A stretch of DNA of 64,000 nucleotides, taken from the NCBI GenBank assembly GCA_945910005.1, contig OX246740.1, positions 54,466,638-54,530,637 on the forward strand, read 5' to 3'. The DNA is from Isoperla grammatica (Eukaryota; Arthropoda; Insecta; Plecoptera; Perlodidae). Each line of letters starts with the position of its first letter. Positions within the stretch are counted from its first letter, which is position 1. Both the position numbers and the translations under genes were made by a program. Below, piece by piece: positions 34,201 to 44,900 of the stretch. A model generated the notes under the pieces. The model had not been told where the DNA came from. It searched no databases and saw only the letters and a list, made by a program, of their open reading frames with translations.

Positions 34201-36573
34201 AGTCGGGGCCGCGACCCCAGCCGGTCGAGCGCCGTGACCTTCGAGCCGAGCCGGTCGAACAGCGCCGAACGCTTCGTCTTGTTGGTGTCGAGGAGTTTGA
34301 GGTCGCGTAGGAGGTTGGCGCGCTGCTGTTCTAGTTCGTCGACCTCCTCGTCGGCGGGGGCGCTGACCTGTGGCGCTGACGGGGGCTTGACCTTCGACAC
34401 GGCGACCTTGCGGGAGAGGCGGTGAGAGTCGGATAGCTCCGTGTCCAGGAGTTCCACTGACAGGCAAACAAACTTGGTTAGGTAACGAAATGGTACTTTG
34501 TAAACAATAATTAATAACATTCAAGTGCCAAAGTGAATTCATATGATGAGTACATGGGAACCTGTCTTGAACCTGAAATATTACTCTGTAAGCAAGTCGA
34601 CGAAATGATGATGGATTCTATTTTTGAGCCATCTGAAGTTCTAGTTTTGCAAGTTGTTTTTCATATGATGTAATTTGACTTGTAGGGCTATGGAAAATAG
34701 GATCATTTTCAAAGTGTAAAGTAAGTTCAATTCTTGTTTTGACATGTTACAACAACATATCCTTTATTCTGTGATCTAGCCGAAGTGGACTGGCACTGCT
34801 CAGTATTGAAGGACCTACAACAGCTTAAATATGAGGTGTAGACTGATGTGGTTTAGAAATTAAATAAAAACATAACTAATTAGGGAGAAGAACAAGTTTT
34901 CAGAGACGTTGATTGTTGAAGTGTAAAACTTACTTGCTTCTGCGTCATCCTTTATGTTGATGAAATCATCGTCATCCTCGTCGCTCTGCAAGGCCGCAGA
35001 CGATCTGGGACTAGGTTTTTGAACAGCCGGCGCTTGAGCGGCGGAAACAGTTTTCTTTGCCGGAGATTCACTTTCTTGACTATCCACTTCCTTCTTTACC
35101 GATAACGTAACGTCATTCATAGTAGTCCTCAAGTCCACATTCTTGCTACCCGAGTCCAAATCACTAACTCCTACGTGACTAGTTTTCGCATTCAAGCTAC
35201 CAGCCGGGGTGGCACCGTTACTATTAGCGACATCACTGGCGTCCAACACTTTTGTTTTTGTAGACTTTCTTCCGCTAGAACTTTTACCCCCACTTTTGCT
35301 TTCCTTGGTCGCTCTTTTACTAGAACCTTCTGACGATTTCTTCCTCTTCTCGTGTTTATGCTTGTGGCCATCTCCGTCGAGTCCACTTGGTTTACTCTTC
35401 GATGGCAGTTCCGCTCCATCTGCATGCTTGCTCGCATCAGCTGCTTTCTTTTGGCCTAAAGGGAGAAGCATTATGATTCCTTTCTTCTACGTAGTTTGAT
35501 AGAGATGGCTAAATGAATGCCTAGGTATTTTAATGGGAGAAAAGGTTAAAGGGTGTTAAAAATCGGAGATGATAAACAGCAATGCAGCTAAATGTAAGTA
35601 CGATACGTTTCATCCTTCCAGGACTCAACTCATGGATGCCAGACAATAAAAATCAGCTAACTACACAAAAACTCAGCTCACATATAACAAATCTGTAGTG
35701 GGAAGTCATGCTGGAAATAAATTCTTAAGAATTCATGAGGTGAAACTTAATAAGTAGCCTACTGTAGCACATTCCACTATACTTACTGAGGGCTAGATTG
35801 TTAGCAATGGTAACTTCTTCAAGCTTTTGTAGAACAGTGTGAAGCCAGCCAGTGAAGTTTATCGTGTTTGATCCAAGGAACAGTTGCAAGTCCGCCTCCA
35901 TTTGCTGCTTCGAGCGCTTGTTGGCCACCATAACCATGATATAATCGGGTAACTCATCATCTGTATCCAATTAAATATGAAAAACACAGATCATAGAACA
36001 AATAATGTGAAGAGGCTTACCATAAAGGGTGCAGCAAAGGCCTAGCCTAGACCTAGCCAAGCCTAATACGGTGGGTCAAACAATTAAACTTGTAAGCCTA
36101 GGCCTAGGCCATAAGGTAGGCTATTTTAAACACAATGCCTAGGCCTAGGCCTGACAGACACATAACAGCATTGAATGAAACTTTAGACTAGAAGGGGTGT
36201 CATAATGTTACTCGTATTACTAGCCTTCTAGACATACGAAGAGGGCCTAAGCTAGGCGTAGGCTAGGCCTACGGCCTAGGCTGTATCTAATGAATTGTTT
36301 AGTTGAAGTTGAGGTTAAGGGTCATTCTTGAATCAGCTTCAACTTACCTACAAAAGCGCCAAGCTCCATAAGTTTTGCCTTAATAGCCGACTGAAACAAA
36401 TAAATGATCCTGTTAGTCAATGTTGGCAGGTGTAGACCTACACTAGGGTCTATACAAAAGTGTATTTATTTGCAATGACCGAGCAGCTAGGGCCTAGGAG
36501 GTAACCAAATGACCTAAAACAGAATTATACATACCTTAATTTTTAGGCTGACTTCTGTTCCTATGTCTTCCAT
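20673..36573 (-). CDS. ZC3H14 (Nab2): ZC3H14/Nab2 poly(A)-RNA-binding CCCH zinc-finger protein, 14 exons, 1016 aa
   Basis: Nuclear protein that binds polyadenosine RNA and limits poly(A)-tail length (known for Nab2/ZC3H14). Minus-strand exons: 36573-36535, 36390-36348, 35960-35787, 35455-34934, 34456-34072, 33353-32897, 32072-31848, 25001-24722, 23873-23675, 23217-23041, 22253-22038, 21379-21246, 20962-20868, 20777-20673. All have GT/AG borders and matching phases; the sum is 3051 nt. The N-terminus MEDIGTEVSLKIK...ELPDYIMVMVANKRS is the PWI-like fold typical of the family. The middle is Lys/Ser/Asp-rich with NLS-like basic stretches and six RLG motifs. The C-terminus holds five CCCH fingers followed by EKLKWVNSNRF, like the family's terminal tail. 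The ATG at 36573 was chosen because it starts the conserved N-terminus. The identification is firm; the length exceeds the common vertebrate form. Confidence 0.94.
21380..22037 (-). other. ZC3H14 intron 11
   Basis: A 658-bp intron with interrupted C and G runs near 21676-21701 and 21856-21879. The 26-bp block GAAATCCCATCTTGTTGCAT... occurs twice as a direct repeat (about 21436 and 21805). No gene. Confidence 0.6.
22457..22789. mobile_element. Fold-back MITE in ZC3H14 intron 10
   Basis: The ends TGGTATATAATGTGAGGAAA and TTTCCTCACATTATATACCA are inverted repeats of well over 100 bp that meet near a short centre containing AGAGAAGAATGGC. No coding capacity. Confidence 0.82.
23409..23524. mobile_element. 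Short palindromic MITE (family A) in ZC3H14 intron 9
   Basis: Ends AGTCCTCCCTACCG...GGGGGCGCCC and GGGCGCCTCTACGGGTAGGG are inverted repeats. This is a second copy of the family found at 4580-4703 in the UGT gene. Confidence 0.6.
23617..23678 (-). repeat. Duplicated splice donor of ZC3H14 exon 9
   Basis: The block GAGCTCGGTAAGCTACTCAC occurs twice, 39 bp apart. On the coding strand this duplicates the GTGAGTAGCTTACC donor of exon 9 with a few exon bases. The second donor would add 39 nt but brings an in-frame TGA, so only the exon-proximal donor (start of intron at 23674) gives a protein. Confidence 0.85.
23874..24721 (-). other. ZC3H14 intron 8
   Basis: An 848-bp AT-rich intron. No mobile element, array or gene seen. 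Confidence 0.6.
25238..26770 (-). pseudogene. LINE reverse transcriptase, 5' part cut off by an insertion
   Basis: An open frame of 472 codons (26656-25238) extends upstream, still open, to the fold-back element at 26770. It holds the RT fingers and palm: FRPINTLHIFEKVLE, the YADD catalytic box and the C-terminal RRNCCKLINEGK segment. The missing upstream part of the domain continues beyond the insertion at 29295 and above. It cannot be expressed as one protein. Confidence 0.85.
26771..29294. mobile_element. 2.5-kb fold-back element nested in the LINE, 4-bp target duplication ATGG
   Basis: Both ends are GGGTCATTCCGTGTCACATC in inverted orientation, flanked by ATGG (26767-26770 and 29295-29298). 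Inside, arms at about 26911-27869 and 28185-29141 are nearly identical inverted copies. The same 61-codon frame appears on plus at 27383 and on minus at 28676. The loop is about 315 bp. Between the terminal 26 bp and the long arms, the left and right sequences differ (about 115 versus 130 bp). No transposase was recognised. Superfamily not assigned. Confidence 0.9.
29227..30730 (-). pseudogene. LINE endonuclease and RT N-terminal part, broken
   Basis: Endonuclease frame 30730-30137, then a frameshift, then 30098-29817 (LDIPVSDHRLINIKYVKS, end of the endonuclease), then 29586 downward (WRILKMLYKGKQ...KLKDSTPW). The last frame ends exactly at the fold-back insertion. Removing the insertion and one ATGG copy rejoins it to the RT frame at 26770. 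Confidence 0.82.
31241..31393. mobile_element. Palindromic MITE (family D)
   Basis: CAGGGCAATTCTGTATGG and CCATACAGAATCGCCCTG are near-perfect inverted ends around about 150 bp, in ZC3H14 intron 7. No coding capacity. Confidence 0.8.
31491..31759. mobile_element. MITE-like element with ACGTGAAAATAGC ends
   Basis: The left TACGTGAAAATAGC and right GCTATTTTCACGTA are inverted repeats about 270 bp apart. The phrase TAGCRYTTTGTAGCATCTAT occurs twice in direct orientation inside. It ends about 90 bp from exon 7. Confidence 0.55.
32073..32896 (-). other. ZC3H14 intron 6
   Basis: An 824-bp intron. It contains one perfect CRE palindrome TGACGTCA at 32128-32135. No gene or mobile element recognised. 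Confidence 0.55.
32897..34456 (-). CDS. ZC3H14 exons 5-6: repeated RLG motif region
   Basis: Six copies of a short motif, consensus x(D/E)RLGx(R/K), lie in these two exons: FDRLGSK, LDRLGSR, ADRLGKR, RERLGER, MERLGRK and ADRLGKR. They are separated by charged, disordered-looking linkers, with Asn and Gln runs in exon 6. I do not know a function for the motif in this family. The pattern suggests a repeated peptide-binding or RNA-binding segment. Confidence 0.7.
33412..33730 (+). mobile_element. LINE 3' fragment (RTE-like) in ZC3H14 intron 5
   Basis: A plus-strand frame reads RRLKWFGHVKRMERERLPRR then GRRTRGRPRQRWHDKVRKD and RRRWRGL. The W-x-GHV-x-RM and RGRPRxRW motifs are typical of the extreme C-terminus of RTE-type LINE proteins. 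It ends in a short (GAT)n tail at about 33705-33716, as RTE elements do. 5'-truncated and antisense to the host gene. Confidence 0.8.
34457..34933 (-). other. ZC3H14 intron 4
   Basis: A 477-bp intron, AT-rich, nothing notable seen. Confidence 0.55.
35787..36573 (-). CDS. ZC3H14 exons 1-3: PWI-like N-terminal domain
   Basis: Residues 1 to about 85: MEDIGTEVSLKIK, then SAIKAKLMELGAFVDDE, then LPDYIMVMVANKRSKQQM and LQLFLGSNTINFTGWLHTVL. This is the conserved Nab2-N (PWI-like) helical fold, which in yeast Nab2 contacts mRNA-export factors (known for the family). The first exon is only 39 nt and the second 43 nt, so both would be missed by a simple open-frame search. Confidence 0.93.
36030..36300. 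repeat. Second cluster of AGGCCTA motifs, ZC3H14 intron 2
   Basis: Repeated CTAGGCCTAGGCC-type words in about 270 bp of intron 2, with no fixed period. Same motif as at 14675-15075. Confidence 0.55.
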
Positions 36574-37520
36574 TGTAAAGCTAATGTCTTACCGTTCAGA
36601 AATGGACACAATTATCACGATACACCGGTACATTTGTTTATTTACCGGTATTCAATCAATGTAGACGACACATATCCAACAGGAACGCCAGCCATAAAAC
36701 TGGATTAAACCTAAGTCCCATGGAGGCGTAACCAGTAAACGTACCCATGCAATGAGTCCACGTGGCTTTGTTTTTTATGCTACAACAACAACAACAATAT
36801 TCATCGAGGCGCGCTAAATTTAAAGCACTGTATAGTGACGTATCATTAGTTCGTGTTGTTTTATATATCTAATAGTGTTTAATATTACATTGTATACCCT
36901 TGGAGGATTCTTTTATTTAACAGTCAAGTTTAATCAATCAATCCATGGATTGGCTCCTCATTCTCTCTTTTTGGCCAGTCTTTTCATTTCTACTGAGCCG
37001 TTGGAATTATCCATGTCTTAGATTGTCTAATTCACACAATATTTCAATAATTTTAGTCTTGACTACAGTTTCCATTCATTACAATTAATTTGTGTACGTT
37101 GGATTATTAAAGCCATTAAATTACTAGACCAGGTGGCATCGAAAATTCGAAGTAGTTGTTTCATTCTCGGGAAACTAAACAACTTGTGCATCCCCACGAC
37201 CTCAAAATAGTTTACTTTGCTCATGTTCACTCCTTCCTATCATATGGTCTACGTTTCCAAGTGGCATACATGTAAAGAGCTATTCAAGGAGTTAGGAACA
37301 CCTACTCTTGCCTGCTCTCTTATTCTAGTTGCCACAACATTTGTCCTTTCCAACCCCAATCTTTTCCCGCTGAACACCTCTGTCTACTCCCATTTTACAA
37401 GAGAAAACCTCCAAATTCACGTCCGAAATCATGAACTAACTCTATTCTCGAAAGGTCCACAACTTCTAGTAATTTAAGTAATCTAGTAATCTTCTAATAA
37501 ACTCTCCACAACAAGCTATC
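36574..37520. other. ZC3H14 promoter side; no gene seen
   Basis: Sequence upstream of the ZC3H14 start. The 5' UTR and promoter must lie in the first part, but no core element could be assigned with confidence. Confidence 0.4.
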
Positions 37521-37523
37521 CAA

Positions 37524-38480
37524 CAATTCAATTCAATTCAATTCAAATTTTATTTTATTTTCTTACATTTTACACAATATACAATTACATGTACACAGAA
37601 CATTTAAGATTAAGATTATGTGTTATGAGTAAGAAAAGCCCAACTAAGACACTGTCTTGTGTTTGGGCTGTGTTAAGAAAATAGCTAGTTGCCACATGGC
37701 CGCCAAGTAGGTAGTAGTTACTAGTTACTATTTAAATTTACATTCAAGGTAGTAAATAACAATAAAATAATGCAATACAACAAAATAAAATAAAATAAAA
37801 TGTAGGAATAAATGTAGGAATAAATACAGGTTACTTTTGTGAATAACAAGATTAATTAAATAGGAGGTGCCGTGAAACAATTCCCCGGACCTAAAAACAC
37901 TTAATTTTATAACTCAATGATTGTCATATACAAGATGAGATCATGAGTTGTACCCTGCTTCACCATTTGTGATTATTGTAGTTAATTATGATATGAACTT
38001 TGCATGATATATGCAGTATGCACCTAATTCTATATTTGGTATTATGTTATATTAATATAAAATATCAGACTTCAACGTTTGAACATAATAAAATATACAA
38101 GATAAAAGATATTATTATAGAATATAATCCAATCATATATATTTTATATCTATAACCTAAAAACTAATTCTAAAAATGTCTTGTAATTCTAATTCAAATT
38201 CCCTTGTTCAGTAGTCAGTACGTATATATGTGTATATTAATCCGTCTAGGTCATTTGTCACAGGTCATTTGTCACACTTTCGGAACATGTTATGCATTGT
38301 ACTTAGGTCTTCTAAGTATTGTTTATCCTGCAGAAATATCCAGGATTTAGCTTGTGCTTTGAATTTAATAAGGTTGTTTTCATTTCGAATATCTGTAGGT
38401 AAAGAGTTAAAAATTCTTGGTGCTAAAAATTCAGCATGATTTTGACCGGTAGTTGATTTTTTAAAAGGTATGACCAAAAT
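37524..38480 (-). mobile_element. LINE 3' fragment with (AATTC)n tail
   Basis: The minus strand encodes NHAEFLAPRIFNSLPTDIRN followed by NLIKFKAQAKSWIF (38477-38265), the typical last segment of CR1/Jockey-type RT proteins. Untranslated sequence follows, ending in a short AATTC array at about 37528-37550. 5'-truncated. Confidence 0.7.
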
Positions 38481-41400
38481 TTGTCATACCATATATATAT
38501 TTGTCGTAACATACGAACCTCTTCCTCTTTGTGTTTTCCTTCAAGCCTAACATGAAATTATTTCGGATATTCAAAAGTTTCTACTCCCTCCATGAATACC
38601 TCTCCAACTAAATATAAACACCACCACTATGTACATAATGCTATGTTGTCTGTACAAATTGTATCATAATAAATGCAAGTTAAAATTAGATTTAGTTTTA
38701 GAATTATTCATTGCGCTCTCTCTTTCTATCTTCTTGATGAGTTATAGTTACACCTACACTATTAATCTGTCCAATGAATGAAAATTACTTACTTACTTTA
38801 CTGCCGATTATTTTTAATGCTTCCTCACGTATTAATTGAACAAGAGTAGTGATGGTGATTGCTCACCATCGCCACTGTATCATTTACTTCTTCATTCACT
38901 CCTGTTGCAATTCATAATGCTTTACTACTGCTACCCGATTCCTGTAAATATCACAAATTACTACTCTTTTTCTGTTTATAGCTAACTACGTTTGCTAGCA
39001 AGATAGTTGTCATTAATGATGGTTCATGCCTTCACTTCCATTTTTTTTTTTGAGAAGCTAGCCAAGAATGTTTATTTTGTATTTTAACATTGTTCCAAGG
39101 CTTTGTAGTTTGAATAGTTCCATTATACCAACCTTTATGACGGGTTCTCAAACCTCCGACCATCCATATGGCATCTATGACTATGCAGTGCTACAAAGAG
39201 TAGGCTTTTTATGTCTATCTACATCCTTTAACTTTAATAAATGTGTTCTGGTAAGCGACACTATGTTTTGAAAATTCAAAACAAAGCTGCTGTTCCATTG
39301 CATCAAACTAGAAGGATTGAAGAAAGTAAGTAAGGTGCTGGAAAGAGAAATTGGAAATGATACAAGATCATTTTACTCAAATATATTCCTTTATTTGATA
39401 GAAAAAAATATGTGGTCCATTTATCTGAATTTATAAAACCCACACAGATTTTTCAGGTACTGAAGTACATAATACAACACTCTGGTACCTGATCCTTGAC
39501 TACAGTCATGCCAACATGACAACAAACAGGTCCAACTCAAGGTCAGGACTACCAACACAGCAAGTTGAATGTAGAATGGTCATTTTTGTCGTCCGCCCAG
39601 ATTGATTAAAGCACAAAAAATTATACCAAAGCGCACGTATAAGCAAAAAAAAAAAAATTAAAACAGTAGCAAAGCTGTTACAAAAACATCTAAAATAATC
39701 ACTAAAATTACTAAAGAGCTTTTGGCACCAATTTGATGAAAATTTCAGACTAATAAACTGATGGTCTAAAAAAATTAACATTATAAATCTCTTGACTGAT
39801 TTTGCGACAGTGCGAAATTAGAAAAGAAATTTTTAAGATTACAAAATGGCTTTACAGCATAGCCAAATAGAAATTCAAACGTTAGTTTTGTTTTTATCAC
39901 AGAAATAACTGTTATTACAACCATTTTATTCATAGCTCTTGTTATTAAGTATTTAGTTTTCCTTCAGTGTTAAAATGCTGCACGGAATTTTATCTCAAGG
40001 AATTCAGCAATGTTTACCACAGCAACAATTAGAAAAACGTGCATAATATCTTGATTTAGAAAACCTTCCTAAATTACATATCCAGTCTTGAAAAGCATTT
40101 GAATTCAAATTTGCAACCATGCTGCATAAAAACGTAACGTCGCAGCTTACAACAAAATGCCCTGTTTCTCAATCGGGCAATACAAACCTTGATGCTTCCT
40201 AATGAAAACGTGCGACTCTTTTAAAGAAGCAATGTTTCGTCCATTGAAGGCTTGAGAGCGTGTTGTCATACAAGAAGTATGGTTGATAAAATAACATTTA
40301 ACTTACCCTATGTACAAAACGTCTACATCTAGCTATGTTTTTCTCTGAACACAATATTACGAAGGGTTTGCCTCTATAGACGTGTTGAGCTCATAGCTCG
40401 TTAAGAGGAACAACATTAGTACCCGATTCAGAGCAGAAGTAGCCGAACTATACCTAGCTCACTAACAATGGCAGCTATCATCGGGAACAGTATACATACA
40501 AAATAACGTGGCTTTAATTAAACCCTAATGGTGGGACTACTGACAATTGTTAGCCAGATTTGCTGCCATAATCTTACAAGTCTCATTCGTTAGATGAAAC
40601 TAGGGAGATAAATAATGCTTATTTTATAAACAAGAGTGACCACATTAGATGTAAGGCACAAAAGCCCGGTAATGTTGCTAGCTATTGATAGAAAAAGTTT
40701 GTCTAAATGTTCGCAATCACAAGCTTGATAATTCCTCTGTAAGAGATATTGTTGTAAGACTACGGCAGACCGAAAATAAAATGTTAAGAGTACTATGTCC
40801 TCAGCCAATGTTGTTTTAACATGGCATACAACACAGGCCCACCATGTGTTAAGGACATAAGTCACTAAACATTTTTATTTCCTAGGATACAAAATGTTAC
40901 TGGCGTCAATTGTAAATGCAGAATCCATTTTAGAAACTATCTGGTAACACAAAACATTCCCTTCAAAACAAAACGTGTAAAAGATTTCGGGTTAAAACAT
41001 TTTAAACCCCAAACTAAAGCTCCCAAATTAGAAACAATGTGGTCATATGCTGAATGTTACAAGCTATTGATAGAAAAAGTGTAAAAAGATTTTATACATA
41101 TTAGGTTTCATAATCTAAATAAACCACAGACATTGTTATATACATTCTACCGCTCAGGAAGACAGCATTATACTACCTACTCTACATAGATAGACTATAT
41201 CTGTACAGGCACTAACGTTAACAGCACCATAAATATTCCGCTTTTTAGAAATACAATTTAAATATACAAACATAACATTTTTATAAAAGTATTAAAGCAA
41301 TCTTTCTTAGAAAAATGTACAATGAAAAAAATACAATATTATTATATTTAGTATTTACCCTCTCGAATGAATACGAAGGCACCTTATGGAATAAATGAGT

Positions 41401-41940
41401 CCAAACAACACTAGTCGTCCCAGTCCTGACTGGGGCCGTGCCTAAAGACGACTCATTCAGGCAGTGCCTACTATCTACAGTTATAGTGAGACTCCATACG
41501 GGACAAGTTGGTCACATTTTGTCACATTACGAGAAAAAAAAACTTGATATCTACAAACAACAACAAACACAACTTGTATTAGTATGTATAACAGTGTTCA
41601 GAAATACACTATTGAAAACAATGTTCAATTCAAACAATATTATTGAGATGTGCACACGGCGATGAAAATCACCTCGCTTTTATCTTGATTGATTTTTAAC
41701 CACGATAATGAGAAAGTCTTCTTCACAGGTGACAACTTTCTCACTCGGGTCGAAGCATCTGTGGATCTGGCCGTCTTGTAAAAAGATGATGTGTAGACAG
41801 TAAACGGGGTACAATATGTTGGTAGTTCGTTGAGGGGGGGGGGGGGGGGAGAACCGCGATGTAGCCACAACATGAGTGACTAACGCCATCTTGTTTCACC
41901 TATGACGCCATCTTGTTTCACTAGGCTGTGGCCACCCGTC
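38481..41940. other. Intergenic region and probable Atf3 3' UTR
   Basis: AT-rich with no gene recognised. The Atf3 3' UTR should occupy the right-hand part (minus strand). It includes G16 at 41834-41849. The phrase AGCTATTGATAGAAAAAGT is repeated near 40678 and 41062. Confidence 0.45.
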
Positions 41941-44900
41941 CTATGCCATACAACCCCCATTGTCCATCCCCTGTGACGTGTAACCCCCGCTGTAGTTGCA
42001 GCTGTCGATCGTGTAGTGGCCGTGGCCGTAGCTCGAGGACGCCGACGCGGGGGTGTCCAAGGGGCTGGAGCTGCAGTAGGAGGACAGGGGTGTGTCGCTG
42101 CAGTAGCTGGAACTGGGAGTGTGGGGGTCCAAGTCTTGCGCAGGACTGTACTTAAGACCTGCACCAGAAACAACGTTCATCAGACACTGTATTAACCTCT
42201 TTGCACGCTAAACTACATACTGAAGTACAGAATCAATATGTCCGTGATCGATCTTGGATTATAGTCGACTTTTTTTAAGAATCCAGGCTCAACAGGATTA
42301 TCACTTGAGAACTACACTGTAAAATTTAAAATGACAAGAGATCCACTTTAAAATTAACAGCAAGTACAACAGGCAGAGCTACTCTGAACGTAAAACCCCT
42401 GGCGGAGGTTCGGTGAACCTCAAAGTCTCGTGCGTTCGACCAGCCCCCGCCAGGGGGATCTACGGGCCTTGTCCCTGACCTTCTCAACTCGCTCAAGCTT
42501 ACGATGCAAATTGCCTAAAGGTACTTGGATGGAATTGGCTCAATACCAGAATTTACCTGAGAAAACGAGACTGCAAAAGCAGATCGTGAGACTTTAAGGT
42601 ATTCTGTTTGTACATTTAAAACTACTTCTAAAATGGAAATTTTGGAAAAATACGCAACATAGATGTTATCAGAGTCTGCAGAAGAAAAACAAATATATGC
42701 GAAATTCGTTATGTCTGTATTAAATACGATAGTACAACGATGCCTCAACCGCATGAGCCACCGCGTCAGCACAGGACCCAATTGAGGAGGTTGTGACATC
42801 ACACGCAGACAAACAATGTGTTGCTAGGCAACTTCATTGTTGTATCTTTCTTTGATTGGTGCACATTCAATGTTTGTCGGAAACAAAACACGGCAACATG
42901 GCTATTTTTGGAATTGGGTCCTGTGCTATAGAGAGAAGGGGTAACATGACGTCACGACGTACCTGTGTCTATGTCTTGATTGGTACTGTACTGCTGCAAG
43001 TGGTTCAACAGCGAGGGGGGATGATGCCCCCCCTGGTTCTTGATGCACGTGGGCCTGTGCATCGAGAGCATGTCCATCAACCTCCGCCGCTGCGTTTCCA
43101 ACTCTTGGATCTGAGTCTTGAGGTCGTGATTCTGGTTTTCGAGGATTTCTGACTCCTGTATGCAAGACTACACAATTAGCCGTTTTACTCGTTGTTCAAA
43201 TACAAAGTGGAACATGATATATACAGTGATACATACAGTGATATATACAGTCCAGAAACAACCTACAGATGCTTTCGTTGTCGATGTGTGATTGGTTGCC
43301 AAATGGCGAGCCCCTATTTCAAATACCGATCGCTAAGACGAACGCATCAGTAAAGTCTGTTGTTTCGGGGCAAATACTAAAATACATATTATGAGCTAAG
43401 CTAGCAAGATATTATTTGTGGTTCAAAATTTCGTATCCTATTTCTATATTTCGTGATCTATTGTTATTCATTCAATATACCTTTTGTACAACAAAAAGAA
43501 ACCCCATGGTTCTAGGAACCTATGCTTCAAATATAAGTTTTGGTTGCTTCTTAAGTACTTTATTACAAGGCAGCAGTGAGGGGAGCAGTCTTATTCGAAA
43601 TAGTACAAGAAAATGTTCAAAATATTGTGATAATGATACAATTCTGTTCAGCCCAAACCCATAGAAAATAATATTTTCGTATGACACTTGTTGGGTCTCA
43701 TTTTAGGAGACTATCTAGAAGTGAGCCTTACACAAAACGATTTCTTCACTGCTTTTGGAAGCAGACAGTGGTTTAGTATGTAGTCGATGGAAGACACAAT
43801 ATGTATATGGATGTTATTGCAACGTTCCGCGTAATGGAAGACCCAACACACACACCAATGATTTAGGACATTCCAGTCTACGAAATCCATGACGCAATGT
43901 CTCTTCCCAAACACGTGCGAGCCATCATCATTGCATGAATACCAATAGGACCCATGCACGTTTCGCATTCGGGCCTGAGGTCGAACGACCCAGGCAAGAA
44001 AGAGTAGAGGCAACGAAACTACCAACAAATTACTGTAATGTTAAACTGACAGCGAAACATCCATTAATCACAGCCGAGTATATTCTTTCTATGAATCGGG
44101 AAAACGCCTTCGCGAGACTAAAAGCATGAGCACGCGGTAATGCTATGCATAGTGTACGTGGGTTGTTTTGTAATTAATTCGACCTTTATTGTAGCCAGAC
44201 AGGTTCTAGACGTCATAATATGATGATATCTTGTATGACAGGAGGGCGATCGATCCTGGCTCGGAGGCAACGCACGGAACACTGATTCGCAAGGTGAGGG
44301 TTCGACACCCTCACCTGACTTGAGGTGTTTTACAAGGTTTCGTTTCAATATAATGGGCGGTTGTTGAAATCTAGTTACTCCCTATTAAAATTACTTCATT
44401 TTTCTGTGGCTCGTTGCCATTTAGTACCGTATACAAGTCCATGCAAGCCAACTATCACAACTCTAGCTAGGAATTGAGTCATGAATCTTCTGCTCTAAAA
44501 GTCGGGTCGAACTTTTTAGTAAAATCATCGAAATTACCATCTGTAACGGTATACGTACTTCAAAAACTTCTCTTTACCTAATTATTAGTGACTACAACTT
44601 AAGCCTAAGCAGACCGCTACATTTGAGTGGGTGTACTGTACTTGGAGATATGTAGATGTAATTTTAGATGTCAGAATATTACTAATGCTAAGGCGTTTGT
44701 TTTTCTTATGTATGAAACAATTCCGTGGGTACCAGAGTTCCCTAATTAGCAATAAAGAATATCGAAGGACAATGATCTAAATAGGGAGGTGTAGACCGTC
44801 GACAAGGTTGGCTCTTGAATGGAACTGAACTATACTACCCCCTGTGAAGAGCCTTACGTCTAATGAATCTGTATCTGATGCAGCGAGGGTGATTGGGAGG

